Source: Pseudomonadota bacterium (GTDB taxonomy: Bacteria; Pseudomonadota; Alphaproteobacteria; JACQOE01). From it: 50,367 nt of DNA. The notes below the pieces were generated by a model. That model had not been told where the DNA came from. It saw only the letters and a list, made by a program, of their open reading frames with translations, and did no database searches. The translations under genes were made by a program, and so were the position numbers. The stretch's first letter is position 1, and each line of letters starts with the position of its first letter. The DNA lies in contig JACQOE010000018.1 of NCBI GenBank assembly GCA_016202695.1, positions 1-50,367 on the forward strand. Direction: 5' to 3'. Shown here piece by piece: positions 20,868-30,464 of the stretch.

Positions 20868-21150
20868 GTGTCGGGCGACCGACTATGGCGATAAACGCCG
20901 CGTGGAATAAGCGTTGCGGACCCGGGGGCAGTACCCGGCGCCTCCACCAGTTTCCGGCCCGTGCGCAGGCGCGCGCGGGCCGGCTCCGACGGGGGCGAAA
21001 CAGGATCGACGCGCGCGGTAAAGGCGTGGTTTTCGCCCGGCATGGTACCGCCGTTATCGGGCCAAGCACACATATGCCAACGACAACGAGGCATATGCTC
21101 TCGCCGCTTAAGGCTTGAGCGGGGTTCGGGAGGCACCCGGCAACAGAAGC
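20868..21150 (+). ncRNA. ssrA: Permuted two-piece tmRNA
   Basis: Rescues stalled ribosomes and tags the nascent chains. The gene is permuted as in alphaproteobacteria. The acceptor piece comes first (to 20949) with a T arm CCGGG/CCCGG and 3' strand CGCCTCC followed by an encoded ACCA. After a removable spacer (20950-20990) the coding piece begins GGGGGCGAAACAGGATCGACG at 20991. GGGGGCG pairs with CGCCTCC (one G-U) to rebuild the 7-bp acceptor stem. The tag frame at 21076-21111 reads ANDNEAYALAA then TAA. The outer ends are approximate. It lies directly upstream of sspB. Confidence 0.94.
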
Positions 21151-21217
21151 CTCCCACTTACCCGACCCGGCGCCCGAACGCCGGGGAGGGAGGCGCGGGG
21201 AAGGAGACGGTAACGGC

Positions 21218-21721
21218 ATGGGCGAGGACCTGCTTCGCTACGACGTGATGGTCGAGGCGGCGCTCCGCGGCGTGATCCGCGACGCCCTCGCCCAGGCGGC
21301 GAAGCACGGGCTTTCCGGCGGCCATCACTTCTACATCACCTTCCGCACCGGCCATCCCGGGGTGCGGATCCCGGAGCACCTGACGGCCCGCTTCCCCGAG
21401 GAAATGACCATCGTGCTCCAGCACCAGTTCTGGGACCTCAGGGTGAGCGAGGACGGCTTCGAGGTCGGCCTCAGCTTCAACCGCGTGCCCGAGCGCCTGG
21501 CGGTGCCCTTCGCGGCGGTGACCGCGTTCGCCGATCCCGAGGTCAAATTCGGCCTCAAGTTCCAGGTCGCGGCGGCCGCCGGCGCGGAGACCGCCGAGAC
21601 GCCGGAGCCCGCGGCCCAACCCGCGGCCGCCGCCAGCGCCGCCGCCGCCGCGGCGGGCGAGGCGTCGGTGGTCAGCCTCGAAGCCTTCCGCCGCAAACCC
21701 TCCTCCGGCAAGGGCGCTTGA
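21218..21721 (+). CDS. sspB: ClpXP adaptor SspB (alpha type)
   Basis: Binds the ssrA tag and tethers tagged proteins to ClpXP. The 167 residues have a folded domain (about 1-115) with [45 protein letters not shown] and FGLKF, then an Ala/Pro/Glu-rich linker (about 118-150) and a C-terminal [10 protein letters not shown], placed where SspB carries its ClpX-binding tail. Starts 70 bp after the tmRNA gene, which puts substrate tag and adaptor side by side. ATG 21218 with AAGGAG upstream. Confidence 0.94.
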   Translation: MGEDLLRYDVMVEAALRGVIRDALAQAAKHGLSGGHHFYITFRTGHPGVRIPEHLTARFPEEMTIVLQHQFWDLRVSEDGFEVGLSFNRVPERLAVPFAAVTAFADPEVKFGLKFQVAAAAGAETAETPEPAAQPAAAASAAAAAAGEASVVSLEAFRRKPSSGKGA

Positions 21722-21789
21722 GCGCCCGCCCCGCCCGCCCCTTCGGCCCTTCTTCCCGATCCGGTTCAGCCTGTGGGAGCGATGACGAG

Positions 21790-23412
21790 ATGAGCGAGTT
21801 TGCGTTTCAGGAGACGTTCCCCCTCGCCAAGGAGGCGACGCCCTACCGGCACCTCGGCGCCGGGCACGTGCGGACCGCGACCTTCGACGGCGAGCGCGTG
21901 CTGAAAGTCGACCGCGAGGCGCTGAGCCTCCTCGCCTTCGAGGGCTTCAAGGACATCTCCCATCTCCTGCGTCCGGGCCACCTGCAGCAGCTCCGCGACA
22001 TCCTCGACGATCCCGAGGCGTCCGACAACGACCGCTTCGTCGCCTTCGACCTGCTCAAGAACGCCAACATCGCCGCCGGCGGCGTGCTGCCGATGTGCCA
22101 GGACACCGGCACCGCGATCGTGATCGGCAAGAAGGGCCAGCGCGTCTGGACCGGGATCGACGACGAGGCGGCGCTGGCGTTCGGCATCCATCGCGCCTAC
22201 ACCGAACTCAACCTGCGCTACAGCCAGATGTCGGCCCTCGACATGTTCAACGAGGTGCCGACCCGCGACAACCTGCCGGCCCAGTTCGACCTCTACGCGG
22301 TGCCGGGAGACTCCTACGAGTTCCTGTTCATCGCCAAGGGCGGCGGCTCGGCCAACAAGACCTTCCTCTACCAGGAGACCAAGGCGCTCCTCAATCCGGA
22401 GTCGCTGATGCGGTTCCTCGATGAGAAGATCCGCACCCTCGGCACCGCCGCCTGCCCGCCCTACCACCTCGCCGTCGTCGTCGGCGGCACCTCGGCCGAG
22501 ATGTGCCTGAAGACGGTGAAGCTCGCCTCGTGCCGCTACCTCGACGGCCTGCCGACGGCGGGCTCGCCCGGCGCCCACGCCTTCCGCGACCGCGGGCTCG
22601 AGGAGAAGGTGCAGGAGATGACCCGCCGCATGGGGATCGGCGCCCAGTTCGGCGGCAAGTACTTCTGCCACGACGTGCGGGTGGTCCGGCTGCCGCGCCA
22701 CGGCGCCTCCTGCCCGGTCGGGATCGGGGTCTCGTGCTCGGCCGACCGCCAGGCGCTGGGCAAGATCACCGCCGAGGGGGTCTTCCTCGAACGGCTCGAG
22801 ACCAACCCGGCCCGCTTCCTCCCCGACGTGACGCCCGCCGAGCTCGGCGGCGGCGCGGTCGAGGTCGACCTCAACCGGCCGATGGACGACATCCGCCGCC
22901 TGCTGTCGCGCCATCCGGTGGCGACGCGGCTGTCGCTCTCCGGGCCGATCGTGGTCGCCCGCGACATCGCCCACGCCAAACTCAAGGAGCGGCTGGACCG
23001 GGACCAGGACCTGCCCGCCTATTTCAAGGACCATTGCATCTACTACGCCGGCCCGGCCAAGACTCCGGCCGGCTATGCCTCGGGGTCGTTCGGGCCCACC
23101 ACCGCCGGGCGGATGGACTCCTATGTCGACGCGTTCCAGTCGAGGGGCGCGAGCCTGGTGATGCTGGCCAAGGGCAACCGCTCGCGGGCCGTGACCGAGG
23201 CGTGCAAGAGGCACGGCGGCTTCTACCTCGGCTCGGTCGGCGGCCCGGCGGCGAGGCTCGCCCAGGAATGCATCAAGAAGGTGGACGTGCTCGAATATCC
23301 CGAGCTCGGCATGGAGGCGATCTGGAGGATCGAGGTCGAGGACTTCCCCGCCTTCATCGTCGTCGACGACAAAGGCAACGACTTCTATAGTCGATTCGCC
23401 GGACGCACGTAG
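21790..23412 (+). CDS. fumA: Class I fumarate hydratase ([4Fe-4S])
   Basis: Iron-sulfur hydratase converting fumarate and malate, TCA cycle. The 540 residues combine the alpha (ttdA-type) and beta (ttdB-type) domains in one chain. Visible are PMCQDTGTA (C103, likely cluster ligand), [22 protein letters not shown], and [12 protein letters not shown] in the beta domain. The ATG at 21790 gives the family N-terminus; a longer frame back to 21718 overlaps sspB and looks unrelated. A cluster-free fumarase, fumC, is encoded 0.9 kb downstream. Confidence 0.95.
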   Translation: MSEFAFQETFPLAKEATPYRHLGAGHVRTATFDGERVLKVDREALSLLAFEGFKDISHLLRPGHLQQLRDILDDPEASDNDRFVAFDLLKNANIAAGGVLPMCQDTGTAIVIGKKGQRVWTGIDDEAALAFGIHRAYTELNLRYSQMSALDMFNEVPTRDNLPAQFDLYAVPGDSYEFLFIAKGGGSANKTFLYQETKALLNPESLMRFLDEKIRTLGTAACPPYHLAVVVGGTSAEMCLKTVKLASCRYLDGLPTAGSPGAHAFRDRGLEEKVQEMTRRMGIGAQFGGKYFCHDVRVVRLPRHGASCPVGIGVSCSADRQALGKITAEGVFLERLETNPARFLPDVTPAELGGGAVEVDLNRPMDDIRRLLSRHPVATRLSLSGPIVVARDIAHAKLKERLDRDQDLPAYFKDHCIYYAGPAKTPAGYASGSFGPTTAGRMDSYVDAFQSRGASLVMLAKGNRSRAVTEACKRHGGFYLGSVGGPAARLAQECIKKVDVLEYPELGMEAIWRIEVEDFPAFIVVDDKGNDFYSRFAGRT

Positions 23413-23448
23413 CGCGAGAGCGACCCGGAGACGAAGGGAACGGCCGAG

Positions 23449-23802
23449 ATGACAGGGAAGATCGATCACGAGGCCATGAAGGCGCGCCTGCTCGCCGAGC
23501 GCGAGGCGACCGTCCAGGAGGACCAGGCGCACGCCGAGAACCGCAAGGTGGTCGAGGTGGACGCGCGCTTCGGGCGCCTCTCGCGCATGGACGCGCTCCA
23601 GCAGCAGGCGATGGCCGAGGCCGCGCACCAGCGCGCCACCGAGCGCCTGCGGCGCATCGACGCCGCGCTCAAGCGCATCGAGGACGGCGAGTACGGCTAC
23701 TGCGTCTCCTGCGGCGAGGAGATCGGCGTCAAGCGGCTCGAGGCCGACCCCGCCATCGCCACCTGCATCGACTGCGCCAGCCGCTCCGAGCAGAAGGGCT
23801 GA
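23449..23802 (+). CDS. DksA/TraR-type C4 zinc-finger protein
   Basis: 117 residues: a charged helical N-terminal region (about 5-80) predicted as a coiled coil, then a zinc finger with C85, C88, C106 and C109. Family members bind in the RNA polymerase secondary channel, some with ppGpp. The coiled-coil tip Asp pair (DxxDxA) of true DksA is not evident; ARFGRLSRMDALQQQAM is the nearest, and matches the short TraR/DksA-like group. Target genes are unknown. It follows fumA by 36 bp in the same direction. Confidence 0.88.
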   Translation: MTGKIDHEAMKARLLAEREATVQEDQAHAENRKVVEVDARFGRLSRMDALQQQAMAEAAHQRATERLRRIDAALKRIEDGEYGYCVSCGEEIGVKRLEADPAIATCIDCASRSEQKG

Positions 23803-23826
23803 CGGAAGGCGGGCGGGCGGGTCGCG

Positions 23827-24237
23827 ATGGCGGTGAAGGCGGAGCGGCTCGACCACCTGGTGCTGACGGTCAGGGACGTCGAGAAGAGCCTCGCCTTCTA
23901 CGAGCGCGTGCTGGGCCTCAGGCCCAGGGCGTACAAGCCGGGCCGCCCGGCGCTGCACTTCGGAGTCCAGAAGATCAACCTCCAGCCCGAGCGGAGCGAC
24001 GCCGCGCCGGTGGCGGGCGCGCCGACCCCCGGCTCGGCCGACCTCTGCTTCATCACCCGCGCCGCGCCCGAGCTGGTCGCGCGCCATCTCGCCGCCTGCG
24101 GGGTGGCGGTCGAGGCCGGCCCGGTGGCGCGCCAGGGCGCGCTCGGGGCCATGACCTCGATCTACTTCCGCGACCCCGACGGCAACCTGATCGAGGTCGC
24201 GACCTATGGCGAAGACGCGCCGGAGCCGCCCGCCTGA
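23827..24237 (+). CDS. VOC-family (glyoxalase/bleomycin-resistance fold) protein
   Basis: 136 residues forming one VOC module: LDHLVLTVRDVEKSLAFYERVLGL at the start, with the metal-type His in LDHL, and YFRDPDGNLIEVATY at the end, with the Glu ligand in LIEV. Many short VOC proteins of this kind are annotated as virulence or glyoxalase-like proteins, but the substrate cannot be told from sequence. It lies 24 bp after the zinc-finger gene and may share its transcript. Confidence 0.88.
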   Translation: MAVKAERLDHLVLTVRDVEKSLAFYERVLGLRPRAYKPGRPALHFGVQKINLQPERSDAAPVAGAPTPGSADLCFITRAAPELVARHLAACGVAVEAGPVARQGALGAMTSIYFRDPDGNLIEVATYGEDAPEPPA

Positions 24238-24307
24238 GCGGCCCCGCGCCCGGGTCCCGCGTCCCCGGCGGCGCTGAATTCACACCTTGGAATATCTCAA
24301 CCTTCCG

Positions 24308-24335
24308 TTGACTTGGGCGCGGAACGGGGTACCCT
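24308..24335 (+). promoter_or_regulatory. fumC: Candidate promoter of fumC
   Basis: TTGACT (24308-24313), 16-bp spacer, TACCCT (24330-24335). The predicted start of transcription falls only about six bases before the ATG at 24348, so either that ATG is read from a nearly leaderless mRNA or the GTG at 24378, with AGGGCGAG before it, is the true start. Confidence 0.5.
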
Positions 24336-24347
24336 TTTTCCCACGCA

Positions 24348-25781
24348 ATGAGACCGCTCTTCCAGGGCCAGGGCGAGGTGAAGGACGACGCCCGCCACCG
24401 CATCGAGCGCGACTCCCTAGGCGAGGTCCGCGTCCCCGCCGAGCACTACTGGGGGGCGCAGACCCAGCGTTCGATCGACAATTTCCGCATCGGGGTGGAG
24501 CGGATGCCGGAGGCGCTGATCCGCGCCTTCGCGCTCCAGAAGAAGGCGGCCGCGCTCGCCAACATGCGCCTCGGCGCGCTCGATCGAACCCGCGGCGAGG
24601 CGATCGTCGCCGCGGCGGACCGGATCCTCGCCGGCGAGCTCGACGACGAGTTCCCGCTGGTCGTCTGGCAGACGGGCTCGGGCACCCAGACCAACATGAA
24701 CCTCAACGAGGTGATCGCCGGGCTGGCCAACGAGCGCCTCGCCAACCGGCGGGGCGGCAGGGAGCCGGTGCACCCCAACGACCACGTCAACCTCGGGCAG
24801 TCGTCCAACGACAGCTTCCCGACCGCGATGCACATCGCCGCCGCCAGCGAGGTGACGGGCCGCCTCCTTCCCGCCCTCGACCGCCTCGCCGCGGCGCTCG
24901 CGGCCAAGGCCGAGGCGTTCGCCGACGTGGTCAAGATCGGCCGCACGCACCTTCAGGACGCCACCCCGCTGACGCTCGGCCAGGAGTTCTCGGCCTACGC
25001 GGCGCAGGTCCGGCTCGGGATCGCGCGCCTCAGGGGCGCGCTCGAGCGCATCTATCCGCTCGCCCAGGGCGGCACCGCCGTCGGCACCGGGCTCAACGCG
25101 CCGGAAGGCTTCGACCGCGCCTTCTGCGAGGAGGCGCGGCGGCTCACCGGCCTTCCCTTCGCCCCGGCCGAGAACAAGTTCGAGGGCATGGCCGCGCACG
25201 ACGCCATGGTCGAGCTCTCGGGCGCGCTCAACGTGCTCGCGGTCTCGCTCAACAAGATCGCCGGCGACGTCCGCCTCCTCGCCTCGGGGCCGCGCGCCGG
25301 ATTGGCCGAGATCGTGCTCCCCGCCAACGAGCCGGGGTCCTCGATCATGCCGGGCAAGGTGAATCCGACCCAGGCCGAGGCGCTGAGCATGGTCGCGGCG
25401 CAGGTGATGGGGAACCACGTCACCGTCACCGTGGCCGGCGCCCAGGGGCAGCTCGAGCTCAACGTCTTCAAGCCGGTGATCGCCTACAACGTATTGCAGT
25501 CGGGGCGGCTCCTGGCCGACGCCGCGGACAGCTTCGCCGCCAGGTGCGTCGCCGGGATCGAGGCCAACCGCGGGCGGATCGACGAGCTGATGCGCCGCTC
25601 GCTGATGCTGGTCACCGCGCTCGCCCCGCACATCGGCTACGACAAGGCGGCGGCGGTCGCCAAGAAGGCCCACGCCGAGAACATCTCGCTGAGGGAAGCT
25701 GCGACGACGCTCGGTTATCTGACCGCGGAAGAGTTCGACACATGGGTGCGCCCCGACGAGATGACGCGCCCCAAGGGTTGA
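24348..25781 (+). CDS. fumC: Class II fumarate hydratase
   Basis: Iron-independent homotetrameric fumarase of the aspartase/fumarase superfamily. The 477 residues include [22 protein letters not shown] near the start, [52 protein letters not shown] and the signature [13 protein letters not shown] (about residue 330). The start is uncertain: ATG 24348 or GTG 24378 (467 residues). Iron-free and oxidation-resistant in the known enzymes, unlike the class I enzyme encoded just upstream. Confidence 0.97.
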   Translation: MRPLFQGQGEVKDDARHRIERDSLGEVRVPAEHYWGAQTQRSIDNFRIGVERMPEALIRAFALQKKAAALANMRLGALDRTRGEAIVAAADRILAGELDDEFPLVVWQTGSGTQTNMNLNEVIAGLANERLANRRGGREPVHPNDHVNLGQSSNDSFPTAMHIAAASEVTGRLLPALDRLAAALAAKAEAFADVVKIGRTHLQDATPLTLGQEFSAYAAQVRLGIARLRGALERIYPLAQGGTAVGTGLNAPEGFDRAFCEEARRLTGLPFAPAENKFEGMAAHDAMVELSGALNVLAVSLNKIAGDVRLLASGPRAGLAEIVLPANEPGSSIMPGKVNPTQAEALSMVAAQVMGNHVTVTVAGAQGQLELNVFKPVIAYNVLQSGRLLADAADSFAARCVAGIEANRGRIDELMRRSLMLVTALAPHIGYDKAAAVAKKAHAENISLREAATTLGYLTAEEFDTWVRPDEMTRPKG

Positions 25782-25790
25782 GGAATGGAA

Positions 25791-26066
25791 ATGATGGAAG
25801 GCCAGAACCAGCAGGACCGCGAGACGGGCGGGTTCTCGGGGGTGTTGCGCAAGCGCTCGGTGGTGGTCGCCGGGCACCGGACCAGCGTCTCCCTCGAGGA
25901 CGCGTTTTGGACGGAGCTTCGCCGGATCGCCGTGACGCGCGGCCACTCGCTCAATCAGCTCGTGACCGAGGTCGACCGCGCCCGCCCGCCCGAGGCCGGG
26001 AACCTGTCGAGCGCCCTCAGGCTGTTCGTGCTCGAATCGCTGCGCGCTCCGGCGCGGATGAACTAG
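25791..26066 (+). CDS. Ribbon-helix-helix domain protein (RHH_4 type)
   Basis: About 91 residues with a ribbon-helix-helix core: HRTSVSLEDAFWTELRRIA, then RGHSLNQLVTEVDRAR and SSALRLFVLESL. Proteins of this group often follow fumC in alphaproteobacteria; their target is not known. Start: GAGGA ends at 25784, which suits ATG 25791 or 25794 better than ATG 25785. The last 50 bp overlap the methyltransferase gene on the opposite strand, tail to tail. Confidence 0.85.
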   Translation: MMEGQNQQDRETGGFSGVLRKRSVVVAGHRTSVSLEDAFWTELRRIAVTRGHSLNQLVTEVDRARPPEAGNLSSALRLFVLESLRAPARMN

Positions 26067-26796
26067 CGGGCGGCTTGCGCGCGGCGAGGGCGACGAACGC
26101 GGCGCCGAAGGTGGTCAGGCGCCCGAGGCGCGCCTCGCGGGGCGCGATCAGGCGCGCGGCGAGCGCGGAGCGGGGATAGAACACCGCGCCGCGCAGCTCC
26201 TCGGGCACGAGCCCGGCGGCTTCCGCCAGCCGCCGCAGCTCGCGCCCTCGCCAGAAGCGGCCCCGCCGCCAGAGCGCCGATCCCAGCCAGGCGCGCAGGC
26301 GTCGCGCCGCCGCCCAGGCGCTCCATTTCCCGAGCTCGCCGATCACCAGCCGGCCGCCCGGCCTCAAGACCCGCGCCATCTCGGCGAAGGCCGGCCCGGC
26401 GTCGGCGACGAAGCAGAGCACGGTGACGGCGGTGACGAGATCGAAGGAGCGGTCGGCGAAGGGGAGCCGGTCGATGGAGGCGACGCCGAGGCGGATCGCC
26501 GCGCCCGCGGCCCGGGCCCGCGCCGCGGCGGCCTCGATCATCGCCGGCGAGGCATCGACCGCGCTCGCCCGCGCCCCCCGCCGCCACAGGGCGAGGGCGA
26601 GGGCGCCGTCGCCGCAGCCGACGTCGAGCGCCTCGCGCCCGGCGACGTCGCCGGAGAGCTCGAGGATCAGGCGCCGCTCGACCTCCTCGGTGATCGCGCC
26701 CACGCCCGAGGCGCGCCAGCGGCGATAGTCCTCCGGCCCGAGGTTTCCGATCCCGCCCGTCCCTCGGCCGTCGCACGCCCGCGCCGGCTCCCTCAC
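26017..26796 (-). CDS. Class I SAM-dependent methyltransferase
   Basis: 259 residues. The SAM-binding motif I is ALDVGCGDGALALAL (about 56-70), followed by an acidic ASAVDASPAMIEAA, and LRPGGRLVIGELG (motif post-II), as in the Methyltransf_11 group. The substrate is unknown. Its GTG start at 26796 overlaps the stop of the AsmA-family gene as GTGA, so the two are probably translated together. The 3' end overlaps the RHH gene on the other strand by 50 bp. Confidence 0.88.
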   Translation of the reverse strand: MREPARACDGRGTGGIGNLGPEDYRRWRASGVGAITEEVERRLILELSGDVAGREALDVGCGDGALALALWRRGARASAVDASPAMIEAAAARARAAGAAIRLGVASIDRLPFADRSFDLVTAVTVLCFVADAGPAFAEMARVLRPGGRLVIGELGKWSAWAAARRLRAWLGSALWRRGRFWRGRELRRLAEAAGLVPEELRGAVFYPRSALAARLIAPREARLGRLTTFGAAFVALAARKPPASSSAPERAAIRARTA

Positions 26797-29700
26797 TTCC
26801 CGAAGCCGCCGAGGATGCCGCGCAAGATGTCCTCGGGGCGCGGGCGCTTGGGCGGCTCGGCGCTCGGCCCGCCTTCGGGCGCCGGGGCCGCGGGCTGGGC
26901 GGCGGGCGGCGGCTGTGCCGGGGGCTGCGCCTCGCCGCCCCGCGCCCCGGGCAGCACCTTGCGCAGGAGCGCCCCCACCCCGCTCGCCAGCAGGTAGGCC
27001 TGGAGGTCCTTGATGTCGAACACCTGGCGGGGCGAATCGAGCGGCCCCACCGTGCGCATGCCGAAGGGCGGCGCCTCCGGGTGCGCGGTGAGGCGGAAGG
27101 TGGAGTTCAGGTCGATGGTCCAGCGCGGCAGGTTCACCACCCCTTTGGCCCGTCCCTCGCCCGATTTCGCGGCGAGCGTGAGGTCGTCGGTGCGCACCAC
27201 CCCGTTCTCCACCTGGAAGGTCCCGGCGAAGCGGGTGAATCGTGTCTTGCCCCCGCCCATTCCCGTCTGCAGGAGGTTGAGGAGCCCGACCGCGTCGCCG
27301 ACGTGCTTCAGCCGCTCGCTCACCGAGTCCAGGTCGAAGCCCTCGATCACGCCGTTCCTCACCTCGAGGCGCGACTCGCCGGCGAGGGTGGAGACCAGGT
27401 TGAAGACGCTCCGCCCCGAGGCGGAGAGCGCCAGGCTCAAGTCGAGGCGGCCGTCGGCGAGGTCGACGTTGGCGACGTTGAACAACGCCTGGCGCACCCC
27501 GGCGTCCTTGATCGCGACGCTCGCCTGCACCGCGGGCGGCCCGCTCCCCGCGGGCGCCGAGACCCGGCCCGAGAGCGCGAACGAGCCTCCGAACATGGTG
27601 CCGTCGAGGCGCCTCACCTCGAGGACGCCGTTGCCGAGCGTGGCCTGGAGCTGGGGCTGGTCCACCCGGTACTTGCCGTAGGTCATGGCCACGGCCTTGA
27701 GCAGCAGCTCGCCGTCCAGCGCCCGGAGCGCGGAGAGGTCGATGGGACCGGTCGGCCAGCGGCCGTCGGAGGCGGGCGCGGGCGACGGCGCGCCGGCGGC
27801 GGCGGACGGTTTGTCGGACTCGGGGGCGGCCAGGAAGAGGTCGAGCAGCACCTCGCTCGCGGTGAGGTCGGCGGTGAGCCTGGGGCGGGGGCCGTCGAAG
27901 GCGATCCCGGCGCTGCCCTCCACGTTCGCTGGCCCAAGGGCGAGGCGGATGCCATCGAGCGCCGCCTTGGCGGGGCCGCCCTTCACCGTCGCCGCGAAGG
28001 AGACGCCGCCGAGATTGCGCGCCGCCGGCCGGTAGTCCCAGCCCAGCGTGTCGGCGAGCCGGGCGAGGTCGGGATGCGACGCCTCGAGGCGGAGGCTGAA
28101 GTGCGGGCTCGGTGCCGGCGCGGCGATTTCTCCGCTGAGGGCCGCGCGCGCCCCGGCGAGGGCGGCGTTCGCCTGCAGCTCCAGCTTGTTGAGCCCGCCG
28201 CTCAGCCCGGCGTCGAGGGCGAAGGCGCCGCCGACCTTCGCCGGCAGCGCCGCCTCGACGCCGGCCAGCCGGGCGAGGCGCCTCGCGTCTCCGGTCCTGA
28301 CCGTCAGCTTGACGTCGCGGAAGACGGGGGTGCCGCCGAGGTCAGCGATCTCGCCGCTCATCGCCGCCGAGGCGCCGGCGAGGTCGCGCGCGCCGACGCG
28401 CCGAACCGTGAGCCGCCCGCCGTAGAGGGTGCCGTCGAGGTGGGCGCCGGCGACCTCGACGCCGTTGACCACCATCCGCCCGACCTCGGCCTGGAGATTG
28501 GCGTCGAAGCCCTCGAGGGCCTTGAGGAGGAAGGGGGCGGCCCCGCCCTGTGCGGCCGCCGCTTCGGGCGCCGGCCCCTTGCCGGCGGCGCGCGCCGCCG
28601 GCGCCGCCGAGGCGTTGCCGGCGAGGTAGGAGTCGAGGTTGACGCGATCGAGCTTGACGCCGATCCCGAAGGCCGGGCGCTCGCGCAGCGCCACCGCCAC
28701 CCCGCCGGTGAGGCGCGAGGAATCGACGGTGAGGTCGAGGCCGGTGACCTGGAACTCGCTCGGCGTGCCGCTCAGGCGCGCGGTCAGGGCCACCTTGCGC
28801 AGCCGGTCGGCGGCGACGCCGGCCAGGTCGATCTTGAGCCAGTCGAGCACCGCCCGGAGGTTGTCCGACGCCAGCTCGACGTTGCCGTCGAAGCGCGGCC
28901 GGCCCTCCTCGGCGGAGAGGAACCCGAAGACGCCGAGGTCGGAGCCGCCGGGCAGGAGCGCCCCCGCCTGGTTGACCGCCAGCACGCCCTGGCCGAGGGT
29001 CACGTTCAGGCGCCCCTGGCGGATGAGCCCGCCGCGGTAGACGACGGCGTCGACCGCGATGTCGAGGGTGCCGGAGACGCCTTGGGGAAGGGCGAAGCCC
29101 CCCGGCTGCGACCCGGGGGCGGCGCCCTTGCCCCCCTCGCCCGCTGCGCCGGGCCCGGGTGCCGGCGCGGGCGACGCCCTGCCCAGCCACTCGTCGAGAT
29201 TGACCTGGCCGAGCGAGAGGGCGGCGTCGGCCTTGGGCTCGGCGGCGAAGTCGACGAGCGCGGCCCCGGTGAGCCGGGTCCCGCCGATCCGCCCGGAGAG
29301 ATTGTTGACCGCCGCCGTCCGCGCCGTTATCGCGACCTCGCCCTCCAGGCGGAACCCCTGCGCCAGCGCCGCGGACGGCGCGCCGGCGGAGAGGCCGGCG
29401 GCGGCCAGCGCCTCGCGGAGATTCGCCCCGACGAGCACGGCGCCGGCCGCGAACTCGAGGTCGGGGCCTGCCCCGGACTGTGATCCGGGGGCGGCGCCGG
29501 CGGGCCTGAGCTGCCCCTTGAGCTCGAGCCGCGCCTTGTCGTCGCCGAGTTCCACGGTGCCGGAAACCGCGGTCGGGCGGGAGGGCTCGACGACGCCGGT
29601 GGTGAGCGCGATCCTGAGCGGCAGCCCGGCGGCGAGGAGCGAGGACTGGACCTCGAACGGACCCTCCAGCGAGCGGGCGGAGACCAGCGCGCGGCGGATC

Positions 29701-30227
29701 TCCACCCCCGTCTCCGAGCCCGAGGCGCGGTCGCGGTAGATCACCCGCCCATCCTCGATGGCGAGCCGTTCGAGGCTCACCGCCGGCCCGGCCTCGGGCG
29801 CCGGCGCCGGGGCGCCGGGCGGACCCGCCTCGGTGCCGGGCCGCGTGAAGCTCCAGTTCGCGCGCCCGTCGGCCAGGCGCTCGAGCAGGATCACGGGCCT
29901 GACCAGCGTCACCTCCTCGACCTGGACCGCCAGTCGCAGGAGCGGCGCCAGAGCCACCCGGACGTTGAGCGACTCGAGGCGCGCCATCTCCGGCTCGCTT
30001 CCCCCGGCGAGGTTGGCGAGCCGGACCTTGTTCACCCGGAGCGTCGGCGTCGGCAGGAGGCGGAGGGAAAGGTCGCCGTCGATCGCCAGCGGCCGGCCGG
30101 TGTAGCGCTCGGCCTGGGCGGCAATCTCGTCCTTGTAGGCGTTCCAGTCGACGAGCTGGGGGGCGGCGAGGACGGCGCCCAGGAGCAGCACGAGAAGGCC
30201 GAGCGCCGCGAACAGAACCTTCTTCAA
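26793..30227 (-). CDS. AsmA-family envelope protein
   Basis: About 1144 residues: one N-terminal membrane helix (KKVLFAALGLLVLLLGAVLAA), then a long beta-rich periplasmic region that begins VDWNAYKDEIAAQAERYTGRPL and ends with the AsmA C-terminal region (IDLNSTFRLT... and GPLDSPRQVFDIKDLQAYL). AsmA-like proteins act in outer-membrane lipid homeostasis, probably as lipid bridges. The TTG at 30227 is preferred: GGAGGG lies seven bases upstream. The frame stays open to 30356, but that part translates an intergenic repeat (PPRKRGSRG..., FRGDD). The C-terminus is Pro/Ala-rich. Confidence 0.92.
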   Translation of the reverse strand: MKKVLFAALGLLVLLLGAVLAAPQLVDWNAYKDEIAAQAERYTGRPLAIDGDLSLRLLPTPTLRVNKVRLANLAGGSEPEMARLESLNVRVALAPLLRLAVQVEEVTLVRPVILLERLADGRANWSFTRPGTEAGPPGAPAPAPEAGPAVSLERLAIEDGRVIYRDRASGSETGVEIRRALVSARSLEGPFEVQSSLLAAGLPLRIALTTGVVEPSRPTAVSGTVELGDDKARLELKGQLRPAGAAPGSQSGAGPDLEFAAGAVLVGANLREALAAAGLSAGAPSAALAQGFRLEGEVAITARTAAVNNLSGRIGGTRLTGAALVDFAAEPKADAALSLGQVNLDEWLGRASPAPAPGPGAAGEGGKGAAPGSQPGGFALPQGVSGTLDIAVDAVVYRGGLIRQGRLNVTLGQGVLAVNQAGALLPGGSDLGVFGFLSAEEGRPRFDGNVELASDNLRAVLDWLKIDLAGVAADRLRKVALTARLSGTPSEFQVTGLDLTVDSSRLTGGVAVALRERPAFGIGVKLDRVNLDSYLAGNASAAPAARAAGKGPAPEAAAAQGGAAPFLLKALEGFDANLQAEVGRMVVNGVEVAGAHLDGTLYGGRLTVRRVGARDLAGASAAMSGEIADLGGTPVFRDVKLTVRTGDARRLARLAGVEAALPAKVGGAFALDAGLSGGLNKLELQANAALAGARAALSGEIAAPAPSPHFSLRLEASHPDLARLADTLGWDYRPAARNLGGVSFAATVKGGPAKAALDGIRLALGPANVEGSAGIAFDGPRPRLTADLTASEVLLDLFLAAPESDKPSAAAGAPSPAPASDGRWPTGPIDLSALRALDGELLLKAVAMTYGKYRVDQPQLQATLGNGVLEVRRLDGTMFGGSFALSGRVSAPAGSGPPAVQASVAIKDAGVRQALFNVANVDLADGRLDLSLALSASGRSVFNLVSTLAGESRLEVRNGVIEGFDLDSVSERLKHVGDAVGLLNLLQTGMGGGKTRFTRFAGTFQVENGVVRTDDLTLAAKSGEGRAKGVVNLPRWTIDLNSTFRLTAHPEAPPFGMRTVGPLDSPRQVFDIKDLQAYLLASGVGALLRKVLPGARGGEAQPPAQPPPAAQPAAPAPEGGPSAEPPKRPRPEDILRGILGGFGK

Positions 30228-30260
30228 CGACCGCCCTCCACGGGGTTCCCGGTGCTCGGC

Positions 30261-30345
30261 GTCGTCGCCGCGAAAGCGGGGACCCAGGGATGGGCCGCGA
30301 GCCTTTCCGCGGCCCCTGGACCCCCGCTTGCGCGGGGGTGACGAG
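30261..30345. repeat. Dispersed palindromic repeat, family B, copy 1
   Basis: Outer arms GTCGTCGCCGCGAAAGCGGG and CCCCCGCTTGCGCGGGGGTG with inner CCCAGGGA / CCCCTGGA. Same family as 34509-34594 and 48661-48740. It sits just before the AsmA-family gene and its translation creates a false N-terminal extension. The rest of 30228-30464 shows no gene. Confidence 0.75.
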
Positions 30346-30464
30346 ACGAGGGGCAACTCCTCCGCTTAACCAATTCGCCGCCCATCGTCAATCGAACCCG
30401 GGCGGAGGATCGCGGCCCTTTGCGGCGAAACCATGGCCGCCGGGTCCGGCGGCGCGGATCGGCG

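Noticed and set aside
23827-24237. Bleomycin or fosfomycin resistance protein
   Set aside because: Only the general VOC fold is visible. Nothing in residues or neighbours indicates antibiotic resistance.
27081-29483. Plus-strand open frame of 800 codons opposite the AsmA-family gene
   Set aside because: Same cause: antisense frame in GC-rich DNA, composition of Gly/Arg/Glu without motif.
30228-30356. N-terminal 43 residues of the AsmA-family protein
   Set aside because: They are the translation of an intergenic repeat; a TTG with a strong ribosome site follows at 30227.
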